From contig NZ_BAAAYO010000016.1 in assembly GCF_039536325.1 (NCBI RefSeq), forward strand, positions 1-61,244: a stretch of DNA of 61,244 nucleotides, in the 5' to 3' direction. The notes below the pieces were generated by a model. It was not told the DNA's origin, did no database searches, and saw nothing but the letters and a program-made list of their open reading frames with translations. Origin of the DNA: Paenibacillus_AB hodogayensis (GTDB lineage Bacteria > Bacillota > Bacilli > Paenibacillales > NBRC-103111). The position numbers and the translations under genes were made by a program. Positions 36,801-44,031 of the stretch are shown piece by piece (the stretch's first letter is position 1; each line of letters opens with the position of its first letter).

Positions 36801-37414
36801 TCCGCATCGGAACCGAAGCCCAAAGCGCGCAACAGCACCGTAACCGGAATTTTACGCGTCCGGTCGATCCGTACGTATACGATATCCTTCGCATCCGTCT
36901 CCAGCTCAAGCCAGGCGCCCCGATTCGGAATCACGGTAGCCGTATAACTTTTCTTACCGTTCTTGTCGACTTTTGTGCTAAAATAAACACTGGGGGAACG
37001 AACGAGCTGACTGACGATAACCCGTTCGGCACCGTTAATAATAAAGGTTCCGGTTTCTGTCATAAGCGGGAAATCGCCCATGAACACTTCTTGCTCCTTA
37101 ACCTCGCCGGTTTCTTTATTGATTAAACGCACCTTGACGCGCAGCGGAGCGGCATACGTAACGTCACGTTCCTTAGAGTCATCGACGGAATACTTAGGCT
37201 CGCCCAAGCTGTAATCGATGAATTCCAGTACCAAATTACCCGTGAAATCCTGAATCGGCGAAATATCTTGGAACATCTCGCGCAAACCTTCATCCAAAAA
37301 CCACTGGTACGATTTTTGCTGGATTTCGATCAGGTTCGGGACTTCGAGCACTTCGTTAATCCGCGCGTACGTTCTGCGATTGCGTCGTCCGTATTGAACA
37401 GTATGACCCGCCAA
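33878..37414 (-). CDS. rpoB: RNA polymerase beta subunit
   Basis: 1178 aa. The rifampicin region reads [20 protein letters not shown] and then [10 protein letters not shown], wild-type and rifampicin-sensitive. TTG at 37414 is chosen: it gives a start aligned with B. subtilis RpoB (which also uses TTG) and follows GAGGGG by about 10 nt. The frame is open further upstream and an in-frame ATG at 37495 would add 27 residues rich in Phe, with a weak AAGGT site; that extension is unlikely. The acidic C-terminal tail is shorter than in B. subtilis. Forms the core polymerase with RpoC and RpoA, all encoded in this window. Confidence 0.98.
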   Translation of the reverse strand: [1178 protein letters not shown]

Positions 37415-37668
37415 CTTTCCTTCACCCCTCACATCGACTTGAAAAATACTGCAAGCAAAAAAGAAGAAAAGCCTCGTCGAAAAGCCTTGCGGCATTGCAG
37501 AGAGACCTTTTTTCTGCGGTATCGTGGCAGCCTTCCTAAGTTCACATTTAAGTAGATTTTCCCAAAATGCAAACATTATACTTCAGTCGCCAAAATTATT
37601 CATGTCCACAAAAAAAAGCTTGACATTTTAGCGAAATAAAGACATAGAGCCCATCTTAATACTGACAT
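37415..37668 (-). promoter_or_regulatory. Long 5' leader of rpoBC
   Basis: About 254 nt between the predicted start and rpoB. It contains TGCCGCAAGGCT (37483-37494), a GCC-GCAA-GGC tetraloop hairpin also present in the rplK and rplJ leaders, a pyrimidine-rich TTTTCTTCTTTTTT tract about 30 nt after it, and a second TATAAT at 37575-37580 with a poor -35. No strong terminator stem is seen before the U-rich tract. Part of this 360-bp gene-free stretch (37669-37774) only carries the promoter and the rsmC 3' end. Confidence 0.5.
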
Positions 37669-37674
37669 TTTATA

Positions 37675-37703
37675 ATATTACCACAACGGTATCCCGGAGT
37701 CAA
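37675..37703 (-). promoter_or_regulatory. Sigma-A promoter of rpoBC
   Basis: -35 TTGACT (37698-37703), 17-bp spacer, -10 TAATAT (37675-37680), 71 bp downstream of the rsmC stop. It would let rpoBC be transcribed apart from rplJL. Confidence 0.65.
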
Positions 37704-37774
37704 ATACAACTTGCTCGGGCGTTCGTCAAGCAGGAATTTCGCCCATCCATCGCGTACTAGACCGCTTCCGGCTC

Positions 37775-38401
37775 CTATTCCGCCTGTCCGTCCACAGCCA
37801 TGCGGGTTGCGCAATAGATTCGATACCCTTTGTCTTTCGCCGCTTCTTCCACCCAGTCGCTCCCGAACAAAGATTCCAGCTTGGACAAAGCGGAAGGCGC
37901 TCCCTGCTTCTTCTGAATCACGATCCACAATTGTCCCCCTTCCTCGAGATGATCGTAAGCCTGCTCGAAAATGCGGTGGACAACTTGCTTCCCGGCACGG
38001 ATCGGCGGGTTCGTCAATATTTTCGTGAAGCGCCTGCCTTCCAGCCGTTCGAAGAGATCGCTCTGGATTGCGCGCGCGCGGGTCATTCCGTTAGCCGCCG
38101 CATTCTCGGCAGCCAGAGCCACGGCTCTCTCGTTGATCTCCACCATGGTAACTTCGCCGCGAGTGGCCAACCCCGCCGCCGCTATGCCGATCGGACCATA
38201 GCCGCAGCCTACATCCAGTACCGCATCCGCTTCCTCGATACGCATCGTTTCGATCAGCAGCCGGCTGCCGTAGTCGATGTCCTGCTTGGAGAATACGCCC
38301 GCATCGGTTATAAAACGGTACGACTTGCCGCGAAGCACCGTTTGTACGGTGTGGCGGTCGTTCGCCACGGTCGGCTTTTTGGAATAATAATGATCCGCCA
38401 T
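37775..38401 (-). CDS. RsmC/YbxB-like class I methyltransferase
   Basis: 208-aa SAM-dependent methyltransferase. DVGCGYGPIGIAAA (about 66-79) binds SAM; TNPPIRAGK (about 132-140) is the NPP(F/I/Y) catalytic motif for N-methylation of a base. By family and by position between rplL and rpoB it matches B. subtilis YbxB; E. coli RsmC methylates 16S G1207, but the target here is not shown. ATG 38401 follows AGGAGG by 7 nt. Confidence 0.88.
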   Translation of the reverse strand: MADHYYSKKPTVANDRHTVQTVLRGKSYRFITDAGVFSKQDIDYGSRLLIETMRIEEADAVLDVGCGYGPIGIAAAGLATRGEVTMVEINERAVALAAENAAANGMTRARAIQSDLFERLEGRRFTKILTNPPIRAGKQVVHRIFEQAYDHLEEGGQLWIVIQKKQGAPSALSKLESLFGSDWVEEAAKDKGYRIYCATRMAVDGQAE

Positions 38402-38422
38402 GCCCCATCCTCCTCTTAACAA

Positions 38423-38456
38423 AGATCCCCTTGAAGCTTATGCTCCAAGGGGATCT
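38423..38456 (-). terminator. Hairpin between rplL and rsmC
   Basis: Perfect 11-bp stem, arms 38423-38433 and 38446-38456, with a partly paired 12-nt loop. On the minus strand the following sequence TTTGTTAAG is only moderately U-rich, so it is likely a partial terminator or a processing/protective stem separating abundant rplJL mRNA from rsmC-rpoBC. Confidence 0.65.
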
Positions 38457-38472
38457 GGATTGGATCCGTTAC

Positions 38473-38835
38473 TTACTTCACTTCTACCTTTGCGCCAGCT
38501 TCTTCGAGCTTTGCTTTGAGTGCGTCGGCGTCGGCTTTGGAAATCTTCTCTTTGATCGGCTTAGGTGCGCTGTCAACGAGGTCTTTCGCTTCTTTCAGGC
38601 CGAGACCCGTAATTTCGCGAACGACTTTGATAACGTTGATCTTCGAAGCGCCAGCTTCTATAAGAATAACGTCGAATTCGGTTTGCTCTTCAACTTCAGC
38701 AACGGCTCCGCCAGCAACAACAGCTACAGGAGCGGCTGCAGTTACGCCGAATTCTTCTTCGATGGCTTTCACGAGATCGTTCAGTTCAAGAACGTTCATG
38801 CCTTTGATGGCTTCCAAGATTTGCTCTTTGCTCAT
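38473..38835 (-). CDS. rplL: 50S ribosomal protein L7/L12
   Basis: 120-aa bL12 of the stalk recruiting GTPase factors. N-terminal dimerisation region, Ala/Val-rich hinge (about 36-52), C-terminal domain with KINVIKVVREITGLGLKEAK. ATG 38835 is 8 nt from GGAGGG. Confidence 0.98.
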   Translation of the reverse strand: MSKEQILEAIKGMNVLELNDLVKAIEEEFGVTAAAPVAVVAGGAVAEVEEQTEFDVILIEAGASKINVIKVVREITGLGLKEAKDLVDSAPKPIKEKISKADADALKAKLEEAGAKVEVK

Positions 38836-38882
38836 GAGTTTACCCTCCATTGGTTCGAATCATCATTTTTTGGTGGTATTGC

Positions 38883-39392
38883 TTACGCTTGGGCTTCGCC
38901 CTCTTGCTTTTCCGATACGGCTTTAACTGCAAGCGCGAAGTTGCGGATCGGCGCTTGGAGCACGCTCAAGAGCATAGACAGAAGTCCTTCGCGCGAAGGA
39001 AGATCCGCCAGCGCTTTGATTTGATCGACGCCTACGACACGACCTTCGACGATACCGCCTTTTACTTTCAGCGCGTCGTTCTTCTTGGCGAATTCGCTCA
39101 AGATTTTGGCAGCGGCGATAACGTCGTCCTTGCTGAACGCAACGGCCGTCGGACCGGTCAATACGCTGTCGAGTTCCGTCAGTTCAGCTTCGGCAGTAGC
39201 CCGGCGAACCAGCGTGTTCTTCAACACTTGGAAATCGATGCCCGCTTCGCGAAGACGCTTGCGCAGCTCGGTAGCCTGGGCCACGTTCAAACCGCGGTAA
39301 TCCGCTACGATCGTGCTGGCGCTTTCGCGCAGCTTCGACGCCACTTCAGAGACGACTTGTTGCTTTTCTTGAAGAATGTTTGCGTTTGGCAC
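38883..39392 (-). CDS. rplJ: 50S ribosomal protein L10
   Basis: 169-aa uL10, base of the L12 stalk, also the likely repressor of its own operon through the upstream leader. STIVADYRGLNVAQATELRK and the C-terminal L12-binding helices are present. Start is GTG at 39392, 8 nt from AGGAGG. Confidence 0.98.
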   Translation of the reverse strand: MPNANILQEKQQVVSEVASKLRESASTIVADYRGLNVAQATELRKRLREAGIDFQVLKNTLVRRATAEAELTELDSVLTGPTAVAFSKDDVIAAAKILSEFAKKNDALKVKGGIVEGRVVGVDQIKALADLPSREGLLSMLLSVLQAPIRNFALAVKAVSEKQEGEAQA

Positions 39393-39600
39393 TTGTTACA
39401 CCTCCTGTAAACTTGCATCTTCTTCCTTGCTGCTATGTTCCGATCGGTGTTAGACGTAAAAAGCCTCCGTTGGTTAGACGGAGGCATGACGCTCCCGTCC
39501 CTTCGTCCCCGCAAGCGGGGTACAAAGCGGACCGGATTGTATCGCAACACCTCGGTAGGACATTAAGCCTTGCGGCACCTACTGTCTACGGTAAACATAT
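39393..39600 (-). ncRNA. L10 ribosomal-protein leader with attenuator
   Basis: Minus strand holds the conserved L10-leader element GGTGCCGCAAGGCTTAATGT with CCTACCGAGGTG after it (about 39548-39580), then a rho-independent terminator 39458-39485: GCCTCCGT/ACGGAGGC stem, 7-nt loop and TTTTTACG. In Firmicutes, L10(L12)4 binding to this leader favours the terminator. Sequence elements and position upstream of rplJ both fit. Confidence 0.85.
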
Positions 39601-39671
39601 TCGTTTTTCAGACCTTCAACAGATTACCACGTTTATTTGCAGAAAGCAAATGGCAGATTGCTGCCAGCGGA

Positions 39672-40364
39672 TCAACGGAAGGTTTGCGGGTTAACGCGAA
39701 CGCTCGGTCCCATCGTGGACGAAACCGCGATGTTGCGCAAGTATACGCCTTTGGCTGCTGCCGGCTTAGCGCGAACAAGAGCTTCCACAAGCGCACGGAA
39801 GTTTTCTTGCAGCTGCTCGGCGCCAAACGATACTTTGCCGATCGGTGCGTGAATTTGTCCGGCACGGTCGAGACGGTACTCGATTTTACCTGCCTTGATT
39901 TCCTTCACGGCATTCGCTACGTCAAACGTTACCGTACCGGCTTTAGGGTTCGGCATCAAGCCTTTGCCCCCGAGCAGACGGCCGAGTTTACCGACTTCGC
40001 TCATCATGTCCGGCGTAGCTACGCAGACGTCGAAATCGAACCAGCCTTGCTGGATTTTGTTAATCAGGTCTTGATCGCCCACGAAATCCGCTCCGGCCGC
40101 TTCGGCTTCTTTCGCCTTGTCACCCTTTGCGAACACGAGAACGCGTTTCGTTTTACCCGTTCCGTTCGGAAGCACGACAACGCCGCGTACGGCTTGGTCT
40201 TGCTTCTTCGGGTCAACCCCGAGACGAACGGCAACTTCGACGGTTTCGTCGAACTTGGCGGGAGCTGCCTTCTTCACCAAATCAATCGCTTCTGCCGGCT
40301 CGTAGCTGGCATCTGCATTGACCAGTTTGGCAACTTCTTGGTACTTCTTACCGCGTTTTGCCAT
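39672..40364 (-). CDS. rplA: 50S ribosomal protein L1
   Basis: 230-aa uL1 of the L1 stalk, which moves with E-site tRNA and can repress its own mRNA. GLMPNPKAGTVTFDVANAVK and KTKRVLVFAKGDKA are hallmarks. ATG 40364 is 10 nt from AGGAGG; 19 upstream codons rejected. Confidence 0.98.
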   Translation of the reverse strand: MAKRGKKYQEVAKLVNADASYEPAEAIDLVKKAAPAKFDETVEVAVRLGVDPKKQDQAVRGVVVLPNGTGKTKRVLVFAKGDKAKEAEAAGADFVGDQDLINKIQQGWFDFDVCVATPDMMSEVGKLGRLLGGKGLMPNPKAGTVTFDVANAVKEIKAGKIEYRLDRAGQIHAPIGKVSFGAEQLQENFRALVEALVRAKPAAAKGVYLRNIAVSSTMGPSVRVNPQTFR

Positions 40365-40385
40365 GTCAAAAAGTCCTCCTTTTGT

Positions 40386-40430
40386 GGTGTTAGCGGAAAA
40401 TCCTCCCACTGGTGCGGACAAGTCCGCATC
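40386..40430 (-). promoter_or_regulatory. Candidate L1-binding site between rplK and rplA
   Basis: Minus-strand hairpin TGCGGA-CTTG-TCCGCA (40413-40428) followed by CCAGTGGGAGGATTTTCC and CGCTAACACC. L1 target sites in bacterial rplK-rplA mRNAs are small hairpins with an adjacent asymmetric loop mimicking the 23S site; this one is in the right place, just before the rplA ribosome site, but I could not verify the consensus. Confidence 0.45.
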
Positions 40431-40441
40431 AAACGTGAAAA

Positions 40442-40867
40442 TTAGTCTTGAACGACAACGCCCATGCTGCGGGCCGTGCCTTCGATCATCCGCATTGCGG
40501 CTTCAACGGAAGCGGCGTTCAAGTCTTGCATTTTTTGCTCGGCGATCTGACGGACCACGTCACGATTAACGGTAGCTACTTTCTTCTTGTTCGGTTCGCC
40601 GGATCCTTTTTCGATCTTGGCGGCAACGCGCAACAATACGGCAGCCGGAGGAGTTTTCGTTTCAAACGTGAACGAACGGTCCTCGAATACCGAAATAACA
40701 ACCGGAATGATCAAGCCTGCTTGATCGGCGGTACGGGCGTTGAACTCTTTGCAGAAAGCCATGATGTTAACGCCTGCTTGACCGAGTGCCGGACCGATTG
40801 GCGGAGCCGGATTCGCTTTGCCAGCGGGAACTTGCAGCTTCACCAATTTAATAACCTTTTTAGCCAT
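40442..40867 (-). CDS. rplK: 50S ribosomal protein L11
   Basis: 141-aa uL11 of the GTPase-associated centre; also needed for RelA activation in stringent response. KLQVPAGKANPAPPIGPALG is the Pro-rich N-terminal signature. ATG 40867 set by AGGAGG. The 96-bp gap to nusG holds a GCC-GCAA-GGC hairpin. Confidence 0.98.
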   Translation of the reverse strand: MAKKVIKLVKLQVPAGKANPAPPIGPALGQAGVNIMAFCKEFNARTADQAGLIIPVVISVFEDRSFTFETKTPPAAVLLRVAAKIEKGSGEPNKKKVATVNRDVVRQIAEQKMQDLNAASVEAAMRMIEGTARSMGVVVQD

Positions 40868-40963
40868 GCGACACACCTCCTAGCGCATAATGTGGTGCGA
40901 GCGGAGCCTTGCGGCACCTCCCACGAGCGGGTCCCGTCCGAATAGACAGTCCCAGAAACCAGA

Positions 40964-41497
40964 TTATATCTTCTCCACCTGGGTATATTCCAACTCAAGC
41001 GGGGTTTCCCGTCCAAACATGTTGACGTGCACTTTGAGCTTCGCCTTGTCGATCAATATATCTTCGACCGTACCGACGAAATTCGCAAACGGTCCTACCT
41101 TGACGCGAACGGTCTCCTTCAGCTCGAAGTCGATCTTCGGCTTCGGATTCTCGATGCCCATATGCTTCAGGATCGCATCGACTTCTTCCGGCAGCAGCGC
41201 AGTCGGCTTGGAGCCCGACCCGGTCGAACCGACAAACCCGGTTACTCCCGGCGTATTGCGCACGACATACCAGGAATCGTCCGTCTGAATCATCTCGACA
41301 AGCACATAGCCCGGATATACTTTCCGCATGACGGTTTTCTTCTTCCCGTCCTTGTTGACGATCTCTTCCTCCATGGGGACGAGAACGCGGAAAATTTTAT
41401 CCTGCATGTTCATCGATTCGACGCGTTTTTCCAGGTTGGCCTTTACTTTGTTTTCATACCCCGAATAGGTATGTACGACGTACCATCTTTTTTCCAT
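40964..41497 (-). CDS. nusG: Transcription termination/antitermination factor NusG
   Basis: 177-aa protein: NGN domain (about 1-110, RWYVVHTYSGYENKVKANLE) that binds the polymerase clamp and a C-terminal KOW domain (FELKETVRVKVGPFANFVGT). In Bacillus NusG mainly stimulates pausing. ATG 41497 has a weak GGGTGA site, 18 bp after secE. Confidence 0.97.
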   Translation of the reverse strand: MEKRWYVVHTYSGYENKVKANLEKRVESMNMQDKIFRVLVPMEEEIVNKDGKKKTVMRKVYPGYVLVEMIQTDDSWYVVRNTPGVTGFVGSTGSGSKPTALLPEEVDAILKHMGIENPKPKIDFELKETVRVKVGPFANFVGTVEDILIDKAKLKVHVNMFGRETPLELEYTQVEKI

Positions 41498-41515
41498 ATC
41501 GTCACCCAGCCCCCA

Positions 41516-41725
41516 TTAATCGAACAGGCGCAGGATTTCGCTCAGCCCGAGGTCTATCAGCCAAAAGTAGATAGTCACAAAAGCGCAAGTCACGAGAACG
41601 ACGATCGTATAGCTCGTAAGTTCCTTGCGGCTTGGCCATTTGACCTTCTTCAGCTCCGACCAGCTGTCGGTAAAAAAAGAAAAGGTCGAACCGAAACCTT
41701 GCTTCATTCTTTGCAAATACGTCAC
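41516..41725 (-). CDS. secE: Preprotein translocase subunit SecE
   Basis: 69-aa single-span SecE: amphipathic helix with ELKKVKWPSRKEL, then one membrane helix. It clamps SecY. Start is GTG at 41725, 5 nt from GGAGGGG; the first ATG lies seven codons later without its own site. Confidence 0.94.
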   Translation of the reverse strand: MTYLQRMKQGFGSTFSFFTDSWSELKKVKWPSRKELTSYTIVVLVTCAFVTIYFWLIDLGLSEILRLFD

Positions 41726-41804
41726 GATTACCCCTCCAAACCTGCGGCTAGCCGATTTTTGGGGACATAATAAAAAAAATCCCGAAAAGAGGGCTACCTG
41801 AACT

Positions 41805-41833
41805 AATTTATCACAGTCTTCAAGGCGTGTCAA
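41805..41833 (-). promoter_or_regulatory. Sigma-A promoter of secE-nusG
   Basis: Consensus -35 TTGACA (41828-41833), 17-bp spacer, -10 TAAATT (41805-41810). The last five spacer bases and the -10, TGTGATAAATT, are the same as in rRNA P1. The ~70-nt leader holds a weak CCC/GGG hairpin followed by eight T. From 41834 to 42008 no gene is seen where Bacillales commonly have rpmG. Confidence 0.75.
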
Positions 41834-42008
41834 GAAAACGCACTCGCGCGTGCCGCGCCCGACGCTTGTACAAGCTTATCCAGATACGGACCGCTCTAAA
41901 CGTCGGTTGGCGCAACTCCCGATTTGAGGCAATGACGCAATACTCGAATAAATGCCGGAATAATAGAAACGGCACTCTTCCTTTCCGATCGGAATGAAAG
42001 AATGCCCT

Positions 42009-42653
42009 TTATACGTCGCGAACTTCCAAATACCGTTCCAGCTTGCGCTTGACGCGCTGAAGCGCATTGTCGATCGATTTCACGTGACGATCCAGATCCA
42101 CGGCAATTTCCTGATACGAGCGGCCGTCCAGATAAAGCATCAGCACCTTGCGCTCCAGATCGCTCAAGATTTCTCCCATCTTGTCTTCAAGACCGCTGAA
42201 CTCTTCCTGGTTGATGATGAGCTCTTCCGGATCGGTTACGCGCGTGCCGCAGATGACATCAAGCAGCGTACGGTCCGAGTCCTCGTCGTATATGGGCTTG
42301 TCCAAGGAAACATAGGAGTTTAACGGAATATGCTTCTGGCGGGTGGCGGTTTTGATCGCGGTAATGATTTGCCGGGTGATGCATAGCTCCGCAAATGCTT
42401 TAAACGTGGCCAGCTTGTCTTCGCGGAAGTCGCGGATCGACTTATATAGCCCAATCATGCCTTCCTGCACGATATCTTCGCGATCCGCTCCGATCAGGAA
42501 GTAGGAACGGGCTTTGGCACGGACGAAATTCTTGTACTTGTTGATCAGGTACTCGAGCGCCTCGCTGCTTCCTACGCGGACCGATTCGACTACTTCTTCG
42601 TCGGACATCAGGTCGTATTCGTGCATTCTCAATTCTTTGAGGTCGATGCTCAA
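42009..42653 (-). CDS. sigH: RNA polymerase sigma-H factor
   Basis: 214-aa sigma-70 family factor directing early stationary-phase and sporulation genes. Region 2 with GADREDIVQEGMIGLYKSIR, region 4 with SYQEIAVDLDRHVKSIDNAL. Start is TTG at 42653, 6 nt from GGAGGG. Position after mrnC-rlmB-rae1 is as in Bacillus. No clear terminator downstream. Confidence 0.96.
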   Translation of the reverse strand: MSIDLKELRMHEYDLMSDEEVVESVRVGSSEALEYLINKYKNFVRAKARSYFLIGADREDIVQEGMIGLYKSIRDFREDKLATFKAFAELCITRQIITAIKTATRQKHIPLNSYVSLDKPIYDEDSDRTLLDVICGTRVTDPEELIINQEEFSGLEDKMGEILSDLERKVLMLYLDGRSYQEIAVDLDRHVKSIDNALQRVKRKLERYLEVRDV

Positions 42654-42715
42654 CGATATCCCTCCGACTCCGACTGCAAGCTAAACCTAGCGATGCTGCA
42701 CTGAAAGATAGGATT

Positions 42716-42745
42716 AGTATACATTATGTAATCTAATATCGTCAA
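42716..42745 (-). promoter_or_regulatory. Sigma-A promoter of sigH
   Basis: -35 TTGACG (42740-42745), 18-bp spacer, -10 TATACT (42716-42721), starting 8 bp after the rae1 stop. B. subtilis sigH is sigma-A transcribed and AbrB-repressed; the AT-rich spacer would suit AbrB, but no site can be defined. Confidence 0.7.
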
Positions 42746-42752
42746 CCGCGCG

Positions 42753-43265
42753 CTAGAGGCCGCGCCGCCACTTTTCGAACTTCTCGCGAAGCTCGTCGGA
42801 CAGCTTGCTGTCGACCGTGTTTTTGGCCGGCGAAGTCGTTTCCTGGATTTTGGCGCGAATCTCCTTGCGAATCTCGCGAATGGTGTGCAGCAGCTCTCTT
42901 GCCGGCAACCGAAGCGCCCCCTGGCCGAACGTCACGTGCTGCTCGACCGCGTCGGACGTAGCCACATGAATCTGAACCCTTCTTCCGCGCAACTCGGCGA
43001 CCAGCCGCTCGATCCGCGCATCGGCGGTTTCCTTTTCCCGCGTATACAGCACTTCGATATGCCGCTGCCGGTATTTTCCTCCGAGCCCCGGAACCTGATA
43101 GGCGTCGAAGACGATATAAACTTTGTTGCCCTTGTAGGCCTGGTAGTCGGCGAGCATGTCGATCAGCTTGTCGCGCGCCTCTTCCAGACTGTGTTCCTTC
43201 AACTTTTCCAGTTCCGGCCAAGCCCCGATGATATTATAGCCGTCGACTATGACAACCTGTTTCAT
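42753..43265 (-). CDS. rae1: NYN/PIN-domain ribosome-dependent endoribonuclease Rae1
   Basis: 170-aa member of the YacP/Rae1 family, which in B. subtilis cuts mRNA at the ribosomal A site. VDGYNIIGAW and IVFDAYQVPG carry the PIN-like acidic residues; the C-terminus is a charged helix. The ribosome site is poor (19-bp spacing to rlmB, GACGG only), so coupling to upstream translation is likely. Confidence 0.92.
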   Translation of the reverse strand: MKQVVIVDGYNIIGAWPELEKLKEHSLEEARDKLIDMLADYQAYKGNKVYIVFDAYQVPGLGGKYRQRHIEVLYTREKETADARIERLVAELRGRRVQIHVATSDAVEQHVTFGQGALRLPARELLHTIREIRKEIRAKIQETTSPAKNTVDSKLSDELREKFEKWRRGL

Positions 43266-43284
43266 CCGTCGCGGACAGCCGCTC

Positions 43285-44028
43285 TCAAGACGCGCCGGCG
43301 CCGCGTTGACGGACGACCTCGTACATGAATACCGAAGCGGCGACCGAGGCGTTCAACGAATTGATTTGGCCGGCCATTGGGAGCTTGATCAGAAAATCGC
43401 ATTTCTCTTTGATCAGCCGGCCGATTCCGCGATTCTCGTTGCCGATGACGATCGCGAGCGGCATGGTGAAGTCGGCGTCGTAGACCAGTTGGCTGGCCTC
43501 GACGTCCGCTCCGGCCACCCAGATCCCCTCTTCCTTCAAAGCGTCGATGGTTTGGGCTATGTTCGTCACGCGCGCCACGGGGACGTATTCGACCGCTCCG
43601 GCCGACGTTTTCGACACGGTTGCCGTCAAGCCGACGGAACGCCGCTTCGGAATGATCACCCCGTGTACGCCCGTACAATCGGCGCTGCGCAATATCGAGC
43701 CGAGATTATGCGGGTCTTCGATCTCGTCCAGCACGATCAGGAACGGCTTCTCTCCGCGTGCACGCGCTTTTTCCAATAGATCGCCGACCTCTACGTAATC
43801 GTGCGCGGCTACTTGGGCGACCACGCCCTGATGGGGCACGTCGCTAACGAGTTGGTCCAGCTTCCGCTTATCGGCAAACTGAATGACGATGTTTTGCTTT
43901 CTCGCCTCGGCCACGATCGGCTGCGAGTGGTGCTTCTGCGCTTGCTCCGCGATCCATATTTTGTGGATCGTTCTTCCCGACCGGAGCGCCTCCAGGACGG
44001 AGTGTTTGCCGGCAATCCATTCTTCCAT
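43285..44028 (-). CDS. rlmB: 23S rRNA 2'-O-methyltransferase RlmB (SpoU family)
   Basis: 247-aa TrmH/SpoU-family enzyme; N-terminal substrate-binding domain (1-75) and a trefoil-knot methyltransferase with DPHNLGSILRSADCTGVHGV, GNENRGI and LPMAGQINSLNASVAASV. RlmB methylates G2251 in E. coli; the specificity here is inferred. GGAGGGG 6 nt before ATG. Confidence 0.93.
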   Translation of the reverse strand: MEEWIAGKHSVLEALRSGRTIHKIWIAEQAQKHHSQPIVAEARKQNIVIQFADKRKLDQLVSDVPHQGVVAQVAAHDYVEVGDLLEKARARGEKPFLIVLDEIEDPHNLGSILRSADCTGVHGVIIPKRRSVGLTATVSKTSAGAVEYVPVARVTNIAQTIDALKEEGIWVAGADVEASQLVYDADFTMPLAIVIGNENRGIGRLIKEKCDFLIKLPMAGQINSLNASVAASVFMYEVVRQRGAGAS

Positions 44029-44031
44029 TCG

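Noticed and set aside
37575..37580. TATAAT within the rpoB leader as the main rpoB promoter
   Set aside because: No -35 of quality at 16-18 bp; the TTGACT-17-TAATAT promoter further upstream is a better candidate.
37620..37648. Plus-strand TTGACA with a CATAGA 17 bp later
   Set aside because: The -10 is poor and there is no plus-strand gene downstream; the nearby minus-strand promoter explains the region better.
41864..41875. Perfect palindrome GCTTGTACAAGC between sigH and secE
   Set aside because: Short, no loop for an RNA hairpin, not linked to a promoter; too little to call an operator.
42742..43221. 159-codon alternative minus-strand frame over rae1
   Set aside because: Overlaps rae1 in another frame; the Rae1 product has clear NYN/PIN motifs while this one is Arg/Gly-rich with none.
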